The notes under the pieces: generated by a model | What the model was told of the DNA's origin: nothing | The model's input: only the letters and a program-made list of their open reading frames with translations | Databases searched by the model: none | Program-made: the position numbers and the translations under genes | In this document: one piece after another, positions 48,544 to 62,558 of the stretch | Position numbering within the stretch: the first letter of the stretch is position 1 | How the letters are laid out: each line of letters opens with the position of its first letter | Source: Locusta migratoria | Taxonomy: Eukaryota > Arthropoda > Insecta > Orthoptera > Acrididae | Assembly (NCBI GenBank): GCA_026315105.1 | Contig: CM048744.1 | Span: forward strand, 980,895,721-980,959,720 | Length of the DNA: 64,000 bases | Direction: 5' to 3'

Positions 48544-49346
48544 AAAGTTTTTTGTTGAACTATTTGAATTATTGATGGTAGTATCATGCTACACAACAGT
48601 ATTTTTTCTATATTTTAAGCTGTTTTGGCTTCATTTTTGATGTTAGAGAGGAAGTGTCTTTAATTATCACTTTTTGTAAGGACTGGATGTATGATGGAAC
48701 ATTACATAATATTAGATAAAGGGATCTCCTTGCCACCATTTAAAATCCCCATTTATTTCTTCTTCATTATTTTCACCTATAATTTTATTTTCTTCTCATT
48801 GACCTTTCTTGCTTCTGTCTTTTGACAGTTAAATTGCATCTTCTTTTAACTTTGGTCTTGTGAGGAACATGTTAATTCTGATCAGCTTCATTACAAATAT
48901 GATTTGAGTGTCTCACAGGCAGAACTAAATGCTACTTCCAGTTCAGCTTATAGTAATACTTAAGAATCTAGTAGTTTCTAATTTTTTTGTATCTTTGTAT
49001 AATCCACCTCTAAGAAAATGTTTCTTCAGTACAAGGATGAGAGGTGGCAGAGAAAGGAAATAACAGATGGCTCTTCAATTGTTCATGGCTGATATTTTTC
49101 ATACGGTATAATTGTTCACCTTGAAGAAGGAAAAAAATGGAGGCTAAGGAGCAATTGCTTTTCTTATGAACTCTAAATGCAGTCATGTTCCACACTGGAA
49201 AATAAAGGTGTGGCATTGTGATGGAATAATAATTGTGTAGTAATAGATGTATAAATAAAACAGGTTTTTACTTTTTGTTTAGTGCTGTTAACAAAAATGG
49301 TAAACTTGTAACATACATTATACCAGTAGAGTGAGTGAGTGTTTGT

Positions 49347-49392
<46 letters not shown>

Positions 49393-50144
49393 TACATGGC
49401 GCTGGCATAAAGCTGTGATTTTAAAACTCAACCTTGTGCAAAACACAGTGCTTTTCTTTTTCCTATATGTGTAAAGATATTGGAATAGTGTCAGTTTAGG
49501 AAAGGCACTCACTTGGAGTACAAAAACTTTTTTGTAGATTCAATACACATTTGTCACAGTTAACGTTAATATTTTATATTTTACTTTGATTTCATAATAA
49601 GTAGCTTAGTACCTATTCATTTGCTGTTGGCTTGTAGTATGCAAATACAATGTTTGGCAAAGAAATAAGAGTAAAAATATGATGCATTCCCAGATTTTTG
49701 TATAATATAAAAACATCATACAGAGAAAACAGTATGGAAAAGGGGGAAGACACAAAATTCCAAGTTTTCTCAGTTTCCTAGAGATATTAGATAACTTAGC
49801 ATAATATTTTAAAGTAGTATACTGTTTTTGGCTTCAAGTAACATATCATGAACATGTCTTGTTTTTTGTACTTCTCTTTGATAATTTTGAATATATGTGC
49901 TGCCTGGCTTTTAAATAATCTGAATTTACTATGATGTAATTATTACCATTTTACTTCAGCTACCTTTGCAGATGGAATACTATTTACAACTAGATAGTCT
50001 GATAATTACCATTGTTTTTATTTCAGTATCTTACAGAATCAAGAAAAATAAACAAACCAAAAGAAATTCCATATTGGAATTTGTGATTTGAGTCTTAAGT
50101 TTCATACAGGAGCTTTTATATTTTTCATCCATCATTGTTCTATG
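48544..50144. other. Intron segment, no gene
   Basis: AT-rich; contains a GT tract at 49352-49391. No domain found in the short frames. Confidence 0.5.
49352..49391. repeat. (GT)20 microsatellite
   Basis: About 40 bp of GT with an imperfect GTTTGTGTGTAT lead-in. Confidence 0.93.
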
Positions 50145-50366
50145 TCAATAATAGAGGTCAGGTAATGACTCGCCATAATAGACAGTTGCTGAGCGGCTTA
50201 CAGCCACATAAAATAGACAATCACATTCATAGAACTCAAATTTTTTGCCAATGCCCTTCATCAGAATGCTGAAAATTTGTTTGAATGTGATTGTGTATTT
50301 TATGTGCCTGTCAGTGCCTCAGCAATTGTGTATAGAGTGAGTTGTTATCTGTCCTCTATTGTTGAC
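50145..50366. mobile_element. Foldback element made of two inverted PLE termini
   Basis: About 222 bp with terminal inverted repeats GTCAATAATAGAGG (50145) and CCTCTATTGTTGAC (ending 50366). The arms carry the PLE terminus sequence (ATGACTCGCCATAATAGACA on the left; GAGTGAGTTGTTATCTGTCC inverted on the right). On the minus strand the left arm has CTGATGAAGGGCATTGGCAA, the same hairpin box as other PLE termini. No coding. Confidence 0.8.
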
Positions 50367-50895
50367 ATTCCAGGCTTGATTTTCCATTGTTAGATTGTTT
50401 TATGTCACATGCATTACCAACTTTTCTTTTCTTTATGTAAAAGATAAAGGTCTAGAATGACTTTCGGTAGTTTCCTTAAGCATCAAAACATAGCAGTGCT
50501 TACTAAGCAAAAACAATCTGTTCTTATTAGTTTTAATATAAATATTAGCAGATCCTCTGACATAGTGTTGAACTATGTTAGTTTTGAATAGTAACAAATT
50601 TAATAAACATTGTTTGGTTTGTATTAAGACTCGCAACTACTTCTTGTATACCACTTCAATGATGTATGTAAAACATGACAACTAGAACAATTAGTTTGAT
50701 ATTATTGCTGCGTGAGAAATATTTCATAAAATAATGAAGGATGCATTCATTTTGAACTTTAATCAAATTATAGCAAGAATTTAGTGAACCAATATTAAAT
50801 TCATAATGATTTATTTTTACATAATTAAGTTATGTAATTCATAGTCACATTGCCACACATGTGTGAGTAATAATCCCAGCTTTGTGTTATTACAG
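50367..50895. other. End of the 16.6-kb V3 intron
   Basis: AT-rich, nothing recognised. The acceptor of the hinge exon is at 50894-50895. Confidence 0.5.
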
Positions 50896-51027
50896 AAAAC
50901 ATCTATTACAAAGAAAGCTCCTCCTCCCTCTGATAAAGATGTACCACACAACATGGGAAGGAAGGATGTCATCCGTGCTTCAGATTTCAACTTCCTCATG
51001 GTTCTGGGAAAAGGCAGCTTTGGAAAG
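50896..51027 (+). CDS. Pkc53E: PKC V3 hinge and kinase glycine loop
   Basis: Exon of 132 nt (44 codons, phase 0 both ends) between acceptor TGTTATTACAG and donor GTGACT. It encodes a basic/proline hinge (KTSITKKAPPPSDKD), a linker, then the kinase start ASDFNFLMVLGKGSFGK, the ATP-binding glycine-rich loop. The intron sits between the Lys and the Val of the loop, so the next exon begins with that Val. The hinge is the protease-sensitive V3 segment linking the regulatory and catalytic halves in conventional PKCs. Confidence 0.95.
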
Positions 51028-51299
51028 GTGACTTTAAGACTGTGGGAATCACTTTCACAAATTTTGGTTAAAACTGCAAATCAGCAGCTTTTAATAATAT
51101 TTAAACTAGAAAACATCAGCTCATTTTTTTTTAAAAATATGTAGCACTATATTATGGGTGTAATTGTTTTTTAATGAATTGTCAATCCTTAAAACATATT
51201 TTGCTTGAACTTGTTCTTATTAAATTTGGAACATAAATAATATTACAGTGTTTAATTTAATAATCTTGGAAAATTATGTATGTTAATTACATTTAATGA

Positions 51300-52310
51300 C
51301 ATTAATAAGAAAGATTTACAACTTGTACAGAAACCAAACAGCAGTTATAAGAGTTTAAGGGCATGAAAGGGACGTAGTGGTTGGGAAGGGAGTAAGACAA
51401 GGTTGTAGCCTTTCTCCAATGTTGTTCAATTTGTACATTGAACACACTGTGGAGGAAAGCATGGAGAAATTTGAAGAAGGAATTAGTTCTGGGTGGGGGG
51501 GGGGAGTGGGGGGGGGGGGGAGGAACATGCCAATGACATTGTAACTTAATCAGGCAGCAAAGGACCTGGAAGAGTAGTTGAAGGACTGAACCGTGTGTTG
51601 AAAGGAGCGTATGAGATGAACATTAACAAGAACAAAACAAGGGTAATGGATTGTAGTATAAGAAAATCAGATGATGCTGAAGGAATCAGATTAGATAACA
51701 AAACTATAAAGGTCATAGATGAGTTTTGTTACTTGTGCAGTAAAATAACATGTGATGGTTGCAATACAGAGGATATAAAATGCAGAATGTCTGTAGGAAG
51801 AAAAGCTATTTTGTAAAAGGGAAGTTTGCTCACATTAAATATTGATTCTAGTGTAAGTAAGTCCTTTCTGAAGGCATTTGTGTGCAGTGTTGCCTTGTAC
51901 AGGAGTGAAACTTGGACAATAAATAGTTCAGACAGGAAGAAAATAGAGGCTTTTGAAATGTGGTGTTACAGAAGAATGAAGAAGATTAGGTGGATAGATC
52001 ACATAACTAATGAAGAGGTACTGAAGAGAAGTGGGGAGAAAAGAAAATTTTGGCATATCTTGACTAAAAGAAGGGATTGATTGGTAGGACACTTTCTTAG
52101 AAATCAAGGAATCATGAATTTAACTTTGGAGGAAAGTGTGTGAGGGGAAAATTGCAGAGGGAGACCCAAGAGATGAATATAGTAAGAAGATTTAGAAGGG
52201 TGAGGGTTGCTGTTATGAGGAGATGAAAAGGTTTGCTCAGGATAGAGTAGGGTGGAGAGCTGCATGACGCCAGTCTCTGGACTGAAGACCACAACAGCAA
52301 CATTAGTGAT
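51300..52310 (+). mobile_element. RTE-like LINE remnant, family A (RT to 3' end)
   Basis: On the + strand GKGVRQGCSLSPMLFNLYIE lies at about 51385-51440. A G-rich interruption at 51491-51522 replaces the FADD region. 51595-51816 encodes MNINKNKTRVMDCS and VIDEFCYLCSKITCDGC. 51826-52080 encodes VALYRSETWTINSSDRKKIE, AFEMWCYRRMKKIRWIDHIT and WHILTKRRD. The 3' end near 52290 has GACTGAAGACCACAACAGCA. Same family as 2055-3380. Dead. Confidence 0.85.
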
Positions 52311-53447
52311 ATTGCATGAAGAAATGGGAACTAGCCCTGTCAAAATGAAGAAATGAAAAGATATTGAGATTATTTGTCATGTAGAAGAACTGTAGCAGAT
52401 CTTGGTAAATGTCTATTCGGCGCAAGTATTGGTAACTTACATTAAATATTCGGAAATGAAAAACATTTTCACACAACACAACGTTGTAAGTTTTGACAAA
52501 CGGTCAGTGGCTCACAAATAACTCAGTCCTATCTGGCTATAACAATTTGAGGGGCTTTGAAATGGAATGATCACAAAGCCCCGGTCATTGATAGTACAGG
52601 TGATAGACTTTGGTTCATTGGTAGAATACTTAGTAAATGCAGCCTGCAAAGGATATTGCTTAGATGATGATGCAAGCCATTCCTGACCACTGCTTGCCTC
52701 TGATACTCATACCAGTTCGGTTCAATTTATCAGAAACTTTGCATCTGGTCGTATACAATGATAGAGCCATTACTATAGATAATAGTATGTGAAATAACAA
52801 AACAAAAAAGTGTGTTTAAAAACACTTGTGCAGTCCAGAATAGGTATTAATTACAAATTGTGTCACGGCACAATTTGAACCCTGGATCTACTGTTTACCA
52901 TGTAGTTGATTTTGCCACCATGGCATTAAAGATAACACAGATGCATGAAATACGCATCATAAATGATAAACTCCAGTTCTTCCTCAATGTTCCCCTGTAT
53001 TATTTGTACCAAGGGAGACATGCTTAGTTTATTCTGAGCATTCATGTTGTGCTTGAGGCCATGGTGGCTGAAAGTGTAAAGTAATTGCGTAGTTAGCAGG
53101 AGATCTCTTCAGATCCCAGCTGTGGGACAAATATTAATTCAATGCCTCACTTTATAATGAAACTGTTGAAGCAACATTAATGATAACAAATCTGTCTTAA
53201 CTCACAGGCCTGTCTAACATTCCACATTAGAAATTATCCTCAGTATTCACCTTACTGTTTCCTGTTGTGTGTGGATGTTGATGTAGAGCAGGAGCAGTAT
53301 ACTTGAAATATCCTGAGCTATGCACTTCAGGAGGATTAAGGATGTAAGAGAACAGAAATGTATATTGGTAACAGTGAAATGTTCTGTGAAAAATGTTAAT
53401 TATTTAACATTAATTAACAAAAGTTTAACACAATTATTAATTTTCAG
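52311..53447. other. Intron segment before the N-lobe exon, no gene
   Basis: At about 52860-53130 are phrases that could be a degraded tRNA-like or dispersed repeat (ATTTGAACCCTGGATCTACT), not strong enough to call. The rest is AT-rich. Confidence 0.4.
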
Positions 53448-53621
53448 GTTATGTTAGCAGAAAGAAAAGGTACAGATGAATTGTATGCAATTAAAATACT
53501 GAAGAAAGATATCATCATTCAGGATGATGATGTTGAATGTACAATGGTTGAAAAACGAGTGTTGGCGTTATCAAGCAAACCGCCCTTCCTTGTTCAGTTA
53601 CATTCCTGTTTTCAGACGATG
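53448..53621 (+). CDS. Pkc53E: PKC kinase N-lobe: catalytic lysine strand and helix C
   Basis: Exon of 174 nt (58 codons, phase 0 both ends) between acceptor TTTTCAG and donor GTAAAT. It encodes VMLAERKGTDELYAIKILKK, with the invariant ATP-anchoring Lys in AIKIL. Helix C follows with its Glu in TMVEKRVLAL, then KPPFLVQLHSCFQTM. In the family the next residues lead into the hinge and catalytic loop. I found no exon for them between 53622 and 64000, so the following exon probably lies beyond the window. Confidence 0.95.
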
Positions 53622-54072
53622 GTAAATATTTAACATAACTTCTAATGCTATTATTGTTATTATTGTAGTCATTTCAAAAAATGTAAAATGCAGCAATCTA
53701 ATAGTGTTAACCTTGCTGAAGGACAAGTAAAATGAAATAGAAATTGTACCTATGCTAAAAATGCTGATATGGATTTAAAAGTAACATAACAGAGTACTAT
53801 TTTCCAAATTGCCTTTTCTGTTACTTACTACTTCCTATGTAGTCAATCAATTTCAGGCTCAATTGTTTACATTTTTGTCACTCACATAGATAAGTTTCAT
53901 GATTAATTATTTGATTTTTCTTTAAAATTTATCCTTTTACTTGTCCAATTTTAAAAGATACTTTCGCTGATTGAACAGTCCATGGGTATACTGCCAAATC
54001 AGTGTCCAAGGTGAACAATATTTTGGTAATCAGACATGTCACCATCCTCAGGTGCACTGACGGCCTGAGCTC
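53622..54072. other. Intron after the N-lobe exon
   Basis: AT-rich. At about 53990-54065 a phrase (ACAATATTTTGGTAATCAGA) resembles a dispersed orthopteran repeat terminus, not classified. Confidence 0.4.
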
Positions 54073-54300
54073 TTGGGGATGGGTAACCAACTTACATACC
54101 TTCCCTCCAATCAACTCTTCCTGAGGGCACTAGAACAGGTCAAAAGGCACCAAGCTGTGAAGTTCCTGATCTGCTCAGACTCCCACAGCACCCTTCTCGC
54201 TGTCGAACAACTGTATCCAGCAGATCAGATGGTGCAGGACATACAGGACGCTCTCCTTGCACTGCCTCTCGTAATGGTACTGCAGTCAATTATAGAATGA
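54073..54300 (+). mobile_element. RNase H fragment of an I/R1-type LINE
   Basis: The open frame contains VKRHQAVKFLICSDSHSTLL and QMVQDIQDALLAL, which fits the RNase H domain (the D of CSDS is a catalytic position) found at the C-terminus of I-clade LINEs. Only this domain is seen. Confidence 0.6.
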
Positions 54301-54559
54301 CTTTAAAACTCACCTGACTATCCTGAGTCTTTCAGCCAGTAGTTTTCGAGGTGTTTTATAAAATCCACAGAATCGTGGATGTGATGAGTACATGTACCCA
54401 TGTAAATCCTTAGTGTTACGAGCAAATGTGTGAGTGCACTAATGTTGCTGAGGGGTGGAAATAATTTTGGGTAAGTGGATTCCTGCACTGCATGGAAATT
54501 ATTGTGCTCAGATAGTTTTAGGCACCGAAAGCTGGCTAATTCATGATGTGGCAAGTTCA

Positions 54560-57230
54560 GAAATATTTAGCGAGGTGTGAGATGTATCTTGGAAATATAG
54601 ATTGGATACAACTGGAGGGAGAGTGTTCATTGCTGTGGACAAAGGTATTGTTTCTACTGAGATCGAGGTTGAAACTAATTGTAAAGTTATATGGGCACGT
54701 ATAATAGATCTAAGAGAAGTAAAGTTAATAGTTGAATGCTGGATGCTTTTACCGGCCCCCCAGTGCTGTTGTAGCAGTTGAGTCATTCAAAGAAAGTCTA
54801 TACCAAGTAGTGCATAGGTATCCGGGCTATGTAATATTAGTCGGGGGAGAGACTTCAACCTAAAGAGTATAAATGGGGATCTCTCTAGTTACATGTCAGG
54901 AGGTACAGACAAGCAGTCTTGCGAGCTACTTTTGGACATATTCTCCGAAAACTGTAGTTAAACCGGCAACCCAGATGCATTGGAAATATTTTAGACCTTA
55001 TAGCTATGAACAGGCCTGACATTATTAGCGATGTCTGTGTGGAGACAGGAATTGGTGACCATGATATCATAATAGAATCGATGGTGACCAAAGTTCATAA
55101 AACAATCAAGAAGGCTAGGAGCATGTTTTTGTTAGGAATAGCCAAAAAGCAATCATTAGGATCACACTTTGAAATTGAATGGACATCATTTAGTTCCAGT
55201 ACAATGGATGTGGGGGAATTGTAAACTAAATTTAAGTGCATTGTACATAAAGGTTTAGAGAAATATGTGCCTGTAAAGTCAATTAAGGATGGAAAAGATC
55301 CACTGTGGTATAATAATAATGTTACAAAGCTACTGAGAAAGCAAAGACTGTTGCACTCTTGGTTCAAAAAAGAACACGCAAATGATGACAGGCAAAAGTT
55401 AGTAGAGATTCATGCGTCTATAAAAAGATCGATGTGCAAAGCATACAGTAATTATCACAACCATACCTTAGCAAAAGATCTTTCCAAAATTCTGGTCCTA
55501 TGTAAAATCGATACTTGGGTCAAAACCCATTTATCCAGTCACTCATTGATCACTCCGGGGCAGTAATAGAAGAAAGCAAACGGAAAGCTGAAGTTCTAAA
55601 TTTAACCTTTAAGAAATCTTTGACGCAGGAGGAACGCACAAATGTACCATCATTTGATCAACGTACTAATTCCGAAATAGAGGACATAGTAATAGGTATT
55701 TCCGGTGTAGAGAAGCAGCTGAGATAGCTAAATAAGAAAAAGTCTGCTGGCCTGGATGGAATACCATTTCGGTTTTACAAAGACTATTCTGCGGCATTGG
55801 CCCCTCACTTAGCTTGCATTTTCAGTGCAAAGTTCCTAGTGATTGGGGGGAAAAAGAAAAAAAAACACAGGTGACTTCTGTTTATAAGAAAGGAAAGAGA
55901 ACTGACCCACATAATTACAGGCCAATATCGTTGACATCAGTTTCCTGTAGAATTTTGGAGCATATTCTCAATTTGAATATAGTAAATATCCTTGAGGCAA
56001 AAAACTTCTTTCTATGATTCAGCATGGGTTCAGGAAAGATCATTCATGTGAAAGTCAGCTTGTCCTTTCTCACATGACATCTTGCAAGCCATGGATGAAG
56101 GATAACAGGCAGATAGTGTTTTTCTCGACTTCAAAATGGCATTTGACACAGTGCCACACTGCAGGCTGCTAACGAAGATAAGAGCTTATGGAATATTTGT
56201 GATTGGCCAGAAGACTTGCTAAGAAATAGAACGCAGTACGCTGTTCTCTATGGAGAGTGTTCATCAGAAACGAGTATATCGTCTGGTATGCCCCAGGAGA
56301 GTGTAATAGAACCGCTGTTATTTTTCTATTTATGTGGTAATATGGGGTGCGTATGTTTGAACGGCGCGCCGCCCTTTACCAGGACTGGCCGCTGTGCGAC
56401 ACTGGCGAGATTATCGCACTGCGCCCTGCCGGCCACACGGCGGTTTGAGAGATGCACCGGGCCAGCTGTGAAATTTGACTCAGTTGCGTTCTGACAGTGC
56501 TCGCTAACGTGGTTGTGCCTCTGGACAATACCGATAGCTGGGATGGGAGTCGTTGTGTGTAGCAATGGATTTCGTCGGACTCTGATGGGACAGTTCAGAA
56601 TCCTGGCAACAATTGTAACTGGCTTACGTGCATAGGTGTGTTATTAGTCATAACAATGTATATAAACGATCTGATGGACAGTATAACTTGTAATTTACAG
56701 CTTTTTCTGATGATGATGTGGTGTATAGGAGTGCATCATCTTTAATTGACTGTAATAGCATACAGGATGACAAAATTTCTAGTTGGTGCGAAGAATGGCA
56801 GCTAGCTCTCAATGTAGAAAAATGTAAGGTGATGCGCATGAGTAGGAAAAACAATCCCATATTTTTCGGGTACAGCATTAGTAATGAGCTTCTTGGTGCA
56901 GTCGCAATGTTTAAAAATCTAGGCGTAACATTGCAGAGCGATATGAAATGGAACGAACATGTAAGGACAGTTTTGAGTAAGGCAGGCAGCTGACTTCGGT
57001 TTATTGGGAGAATTTTGGGAAGATGTACTTCATCTGTAAAGGAGACCACATATAAAACGCTTGTACAACTATGCCTTGAGTATTGCTCAAGTGTTTGGGA
57101 CCCGCAGAAGATCAGTTTAATAGAAGTCATAGCAGCAGTTCAGAGAGAAGCAGCTATGTTTGTTACTAGTATGTTCGACCAATGTGTGAGTACCATGGAA
57201 ATGTTCCAGGAAATGTAGATGTAGAAGGTA
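54560..57230 (+). mobile_element. CR1/Jockey-like LINE, nearly full RT region, inactive
   Basis: On the + strand, endonuclease/linker frames lie at 55006-55224 and 55267-55566. The RT follows: NKKKSAGLDGIPFRFYKDYS (about 55730), HNYRPISLTSVSCRILEHIL (about 55905), motif A in FSTSKWHLTQCH (about 56130), MPQESVIEPLLFFY (about 56290) and AFSDDDVVYRSAS (about 56700, the xxDD box). C-terminal frames are 56718-56993 (GVTLQSDMKWNEHV) and 57015-57218 (YKTLVQLCLEYCSSVWDPQK). It is split by a GC-rich insert at about 56336-56650 and by many stops. Confidence 0.85.
56336..56650. other. GC-rich insertion inside the LINE, unclassified
   Basis: Roughly 300 bp, clearly GC-richer than its surroundings (for example AACGGCGCGCCGCCCTTTAC). 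It separates the RT segments LLFFY and YINDLMD, which are normally adjacent. Exact ends and target duplication are not resolved. No ORF or RNA family recognised. Confidence 0.6.
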
Positions 57231-57594
57231 TCCCTCACTGAATGGCATGGTATTAGTTTTGAAGAAGAATGTTGTTCAGTTGTTCCAGTCCAGGGTGTTA
57301 TTCATACACAGCAGTAACCAAACATTAATGGATCTAGATATTTTCACACAACCTGTGCTATAATGACATGTATACACATTATAATCAGAGAGACTGGCTT
57401 ACATTACATGAGCTTTGTATGACTTACATGAAGTGTAACTTTCCGAAAGCTCTAATTCTGCAACTTGTAAATAAAGAAGTGTTACAGATTTGTGGCATGG
57501 CCCAGTGGCCAGGTTATTGTTTCTCATGCTAGCACTTTTTAGTTTGACTCATGTCAGTGCAATATTTTTTATTTGTGGATCTAATCATAATGAC

Positions 57595-57752
57595 TTCAGA
57601 AGAAGAAGAAGGCCATGGCCGATAGCTGAATGTGTTGTATGTGTGTGTCTTTTGTATGTGCCTGTCGCAGCTCGTCGCCACGTCTTTGCGGTGAGTTGTA
57701 AACTGTCCTCACTATATTATTTATTCCAACCTGGACTTTCCATTATTATAAT
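57595..57752 (+). mobile_element. Solitary PLE terminus
   Basis: Reads as the inverse of 14424-14580: AGGCCATGGCCGATAGCTGA, GTGCCTGTCGCAGCTCGTCG, GCGGTGAGTTGTAAACTGTC, ending CAACCTGGACTTTCCATTAT. It has no coding part and belongs to the same lineage as 14405-15725. Confidence 0.8.
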
Positions 57753-57839
57753 CATAATGACTGTTATATTTAATAATTTAATTGCTTAAATTAGATTGTT
57801 TTATTTCTAACATTTTGCTATGTCAGTTTTTAAATTGTA

Positions 57840-59058
57840 TTTACTTTTATATTTACTGTAAGTACTTACCTACGTGCTGTACCACCGATAGTTACACAAA
57901 TGAAGGAAAAGAAAAAAATGGGATGAAAAAGGACAAGCTTTCGGAACACAGTTCCTTCTCAGGTGGGAGAGAAGGGAAGAAAAAAGATGGGAACGGAAGG
58001 GAAAGGTAATTCATGACCTAGGTCTTGAAGGTGATGTTTGAGGAGTGTGGAAGTCAGAGATACTGCATGTTAGCACTGACCCAAGCCATAGAGGATGTAT
58101 ATAACCAAAGAGGAAAGATCAAGTAGTAAAGAGAAGAGAAGATGAGTGAACTGAATAATGCTGAGGGGTGTAGGAGGGGCGGAACACACACACACACACA
58201 CACAGACCTCCGTAGGTCAGAGGGAGTGGTGTTTGCTGGTAGTCTCCAAATTGCACATGTGGTGTAACATGTGCCAAGGTCCCTGGAGTTATGCTGGAGG
58301 GCATGTTCTGCCACAGGATATTGGGTGTCCCCCAGGTGAACAGTCTGTCCATGACCATTCATCCGCTCAGCCAATTTGTTAGTAGTCATACCAACATAAA
58401 AGGCTGAACAGTGGACACATGTCAGTTGATATATGACATGTGTTGTCTCACATGTGGCCCTGCCTTGAATCAGGTAGGTTTTTTCTGTGGTAGGGCTGGA
58501 GTATGTGGTAGTGGGAGGATGCATTGGACAGGTTTTGCAGCGGGATCAGTTGCAGGGATAGGAACCATTAGGTAGGGAGGGTGGTTTTGGGATGTTGTAA
58601 GGTTGGACGAGGATGTTGTGAAGGTTGGGAGGACAGCAAAGGCTACTCTGGGTGGTGTGGGAAGAACAGTTCAGAGTGCATGACTTGAGAAAGTCATAGC
58701 CCTGTTTGAGGAATTTGTTGAGGCATTCCAGGCCAGGATGGTACTGGGTGACTAAGGGCGTGCTTCTGGGTGGTCTGGGGTTATGAACATTGTTGTTGGA
58801 AGGAGAGGAATGGACAGCTCGGGAGATCTGCTTGTGGACGAGGTCTGTAGGGTAGTTGTGGGAGAGGAAAGCATTGCATAGATTGTTGTTGTAGGTGGTG
58901 AGGGATTCGTTACTGGAGCAGATAAGTTTCCCGTGGATGCCCAGATGTCCAGACCACAAAGATATCACCTATGAATCTATGTCTGGATTCAAACCAGGGG
59001 AAGCAACTTCTGTGTCGTAAGGAATGCCTCTTCCATGTGCCACATGAAGAGGTTGAAG
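57840..59058 (-). mobile_element. PLE, left arm of an inverted dimer
   Basis: Minus-strand copy with its 3' terminus at about 57857 (TACTTACCTACGTGCTGTAC). The frame 58054-58524 encodes the linker and GIY-YIG domain (THVIYQLTCVHCSAFYVGMT, MNGHGQTVHLGDTQYPVAEH). The frame 58546-58968 encodes the RT-to-nuclease connector (LSHNYPTDLVHKQISRAVHS). It breaks within the RT catalytic region (the IDDIF box equivalent is near 58945-58965), and the inverted copy starts at about 59059. A (CA)n tract lies at 58184-58204. Confidence 0.88.
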
Positions 59059-60740
<1,682 letters not shown>

Positions 60741-62477
60741 GGCCAGTCAATCTATCTCTTTTGAAAAACAATTTATCATCTCTGAGGAGAATTTCCATCA
60801 TTAATCTTTTATATTTACTCCTTTTTTTATCAATTGAAATCTGCCTGTGTTGTCTATAACAAGTAAAGAAGTGTGAAGCTGCACTCCTCATCAGTTTGTG
60901 ATGGACTTGTTCATGTAGCCACTAGCCAGTGTGAGGATATTTTCATGTAACCAATGTTACCGAGTCTGCTTCTAATGTTAAACATGAATGTGTTCTGTTT
61001 TGAGTTTGCTCATAGAGGATAGCTTTCATCGTCATGAGGGAAATGGTTATGACCAGAGTTCTGCCTCTTACTGCTGATCGTTGTTTTCTGGGATACATTG
61101 CACATTGTGAGGTTGTTTTTAATTTAGGAAGTGAGTTTAAATTCAGGATCAAATGCATCCTATGGTACAGTTGAAACATTGTTCACATTCCAAACAATAC
61201 TCATTCTGGCTGTTCTGAACAATCCTCCATTTTGCACATTAACATGTTTGTGAACTGATCAGCTTCACTTGTGTGTCACCTATAACCAAGTGGCAGGCTA
61301 TGTGGCAACAGTGTAGCATCATGGGATGAATGTCAGCTAACAAGTAATATTAATTGGACTGTAGCAGTACTCCTTTTATTCAGACTAATAATTTTGAAGT
61401 ATTTCAAAGTTATTGCAGAAATGTTTTCACCATGACTACTTTTAAAATTTTCAAGATTACATCAGTTACACTGTTTTTATTTTAATAAATATCAATTAAT
61501 TATGCCATAAGTGTCCTTTGATGAAGCAAAGAAATTGCAGAGAAATTATTGTCTTTGTCTTCTCTGTAGAAGTTAATAGTTCAGTTATCTCCCTTTGTAA
61601 GATATCCATGTCTGGATTCATATATTATGGACAAAATAATGAAAAACAAATATAGTAAATTCAAACACTCTGAGTAATTTATACAGTATGAAAATTATAG
61701 TACATACCTTATAATTGTGCTCTAGATGGCCAGAAGCACGTAAGATGACTAAAGCATTTAAAGTCGTGCCATATTATTACCAGTAGTCACTTGCTACAGA
61801 TCTGGAAAAGTATTGTACACACAGTAACTTAATCTTTCTTTTATTGTGGAGAAATGTCGTTTGATTTTAATTAGGTAGGCCAGATTGTACAGGGTGCAGC
61901 CAGGCGGGTTGTACAGGGTGGGATGGGATTGGTGGACCCTTAAAATATTAATAATATTTTACTTAATAATAAATGCTCAGAAATGACAGACTGAGAGGAC
62001 ATGGAAGGACTGGGTGGGTACACCAATGATAGTCCTTGTTTGCTGTTGCTCTTATATTTGACAGAGGCATATCCAAAAAAATTATATAAAAGTCTGACAT
62101 GAACAATGAATTGAAGAAACTCAAGAGAACAAATTACTTACTGAATGCTTGTTTCCAAACATAGTTTAAAAGATTCATTCTTAAATATTTTGAAAAACTC
62201 TAACCTGAATAATCAAAAAATCTCAAAGATTATCATGCAATCTAAACCTAAACAGAAATGCCACTTAAGTGGAGGCATAACTTCAAAATGCAACCAGGAG
62301 CAAGGAACCTAAAATTACAAGTACATGTTAAAATACAAGTGCCCTCAAGTATAGATACCAATTTAAAAACGTGCCTTGCAACATGAAACCTAGACCTAAG
62401 GCACAATTTAGAAGGTGACTTGCAGGTAATAAGGTTATTTATATTACAATATGTGTGCTACAGTTAGACTGGCACCA
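60741..62477. other. Intron segment, no gene
   Basis: AT-rich; no PKC exon (searched for the segment after SCFQTM) and no transposon motif noticed. Confidence 0.5.
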
Positions 62478-62558
62478 CCTTTAGACTCCCCCCCCCCCTT
62501 TTTTTTTTTTTTTTTTTTTTATTTTTTATTTTTTTTATTTATTTTTTTTTTTTATTTT
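62478..62558. repeat. C-run and T/A-rich low-complexity tract
   Basis: About 11 C followed by a long T-rich tract with scattered A (to about 62558). It may be the tail of a retrocopy on the minus strand. Confidence 0.85.

Larger units (their letters stand above)
10081..53621 (+). other. Pkc53E: Conventional protein kinase C gene, internal part (seven coding exons)
   Basis: Gene-level entry. In order the exons encode C1B first half (two alternative versions), C1B second half plus C2 start, C2 middle, C2 end, V3 hinge plus glycine loop, and the kinase strand with the catalytic lysine through helix C. This order is that of conventional PKCs, serine/threonine kinases recruited to membranes by Ca2+ and diacylglycerol. 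Junction phases match at every step (1, 1, 2, 0, 0), so the exons join into one reading frame. I prefer Pkc53E over the eye-specific inaC because of the kinase segments ERKGTDELYAIKILKKD and DDDVECTMVEKRVLAL; that is family knowledge, not a search. Introns are 1.9, 18.5, 0.15, 2.8, 16.6 and 2.4 kb. The N-terminus, C1A and most of the kinase domain were not found here. Confidence 0.9.
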
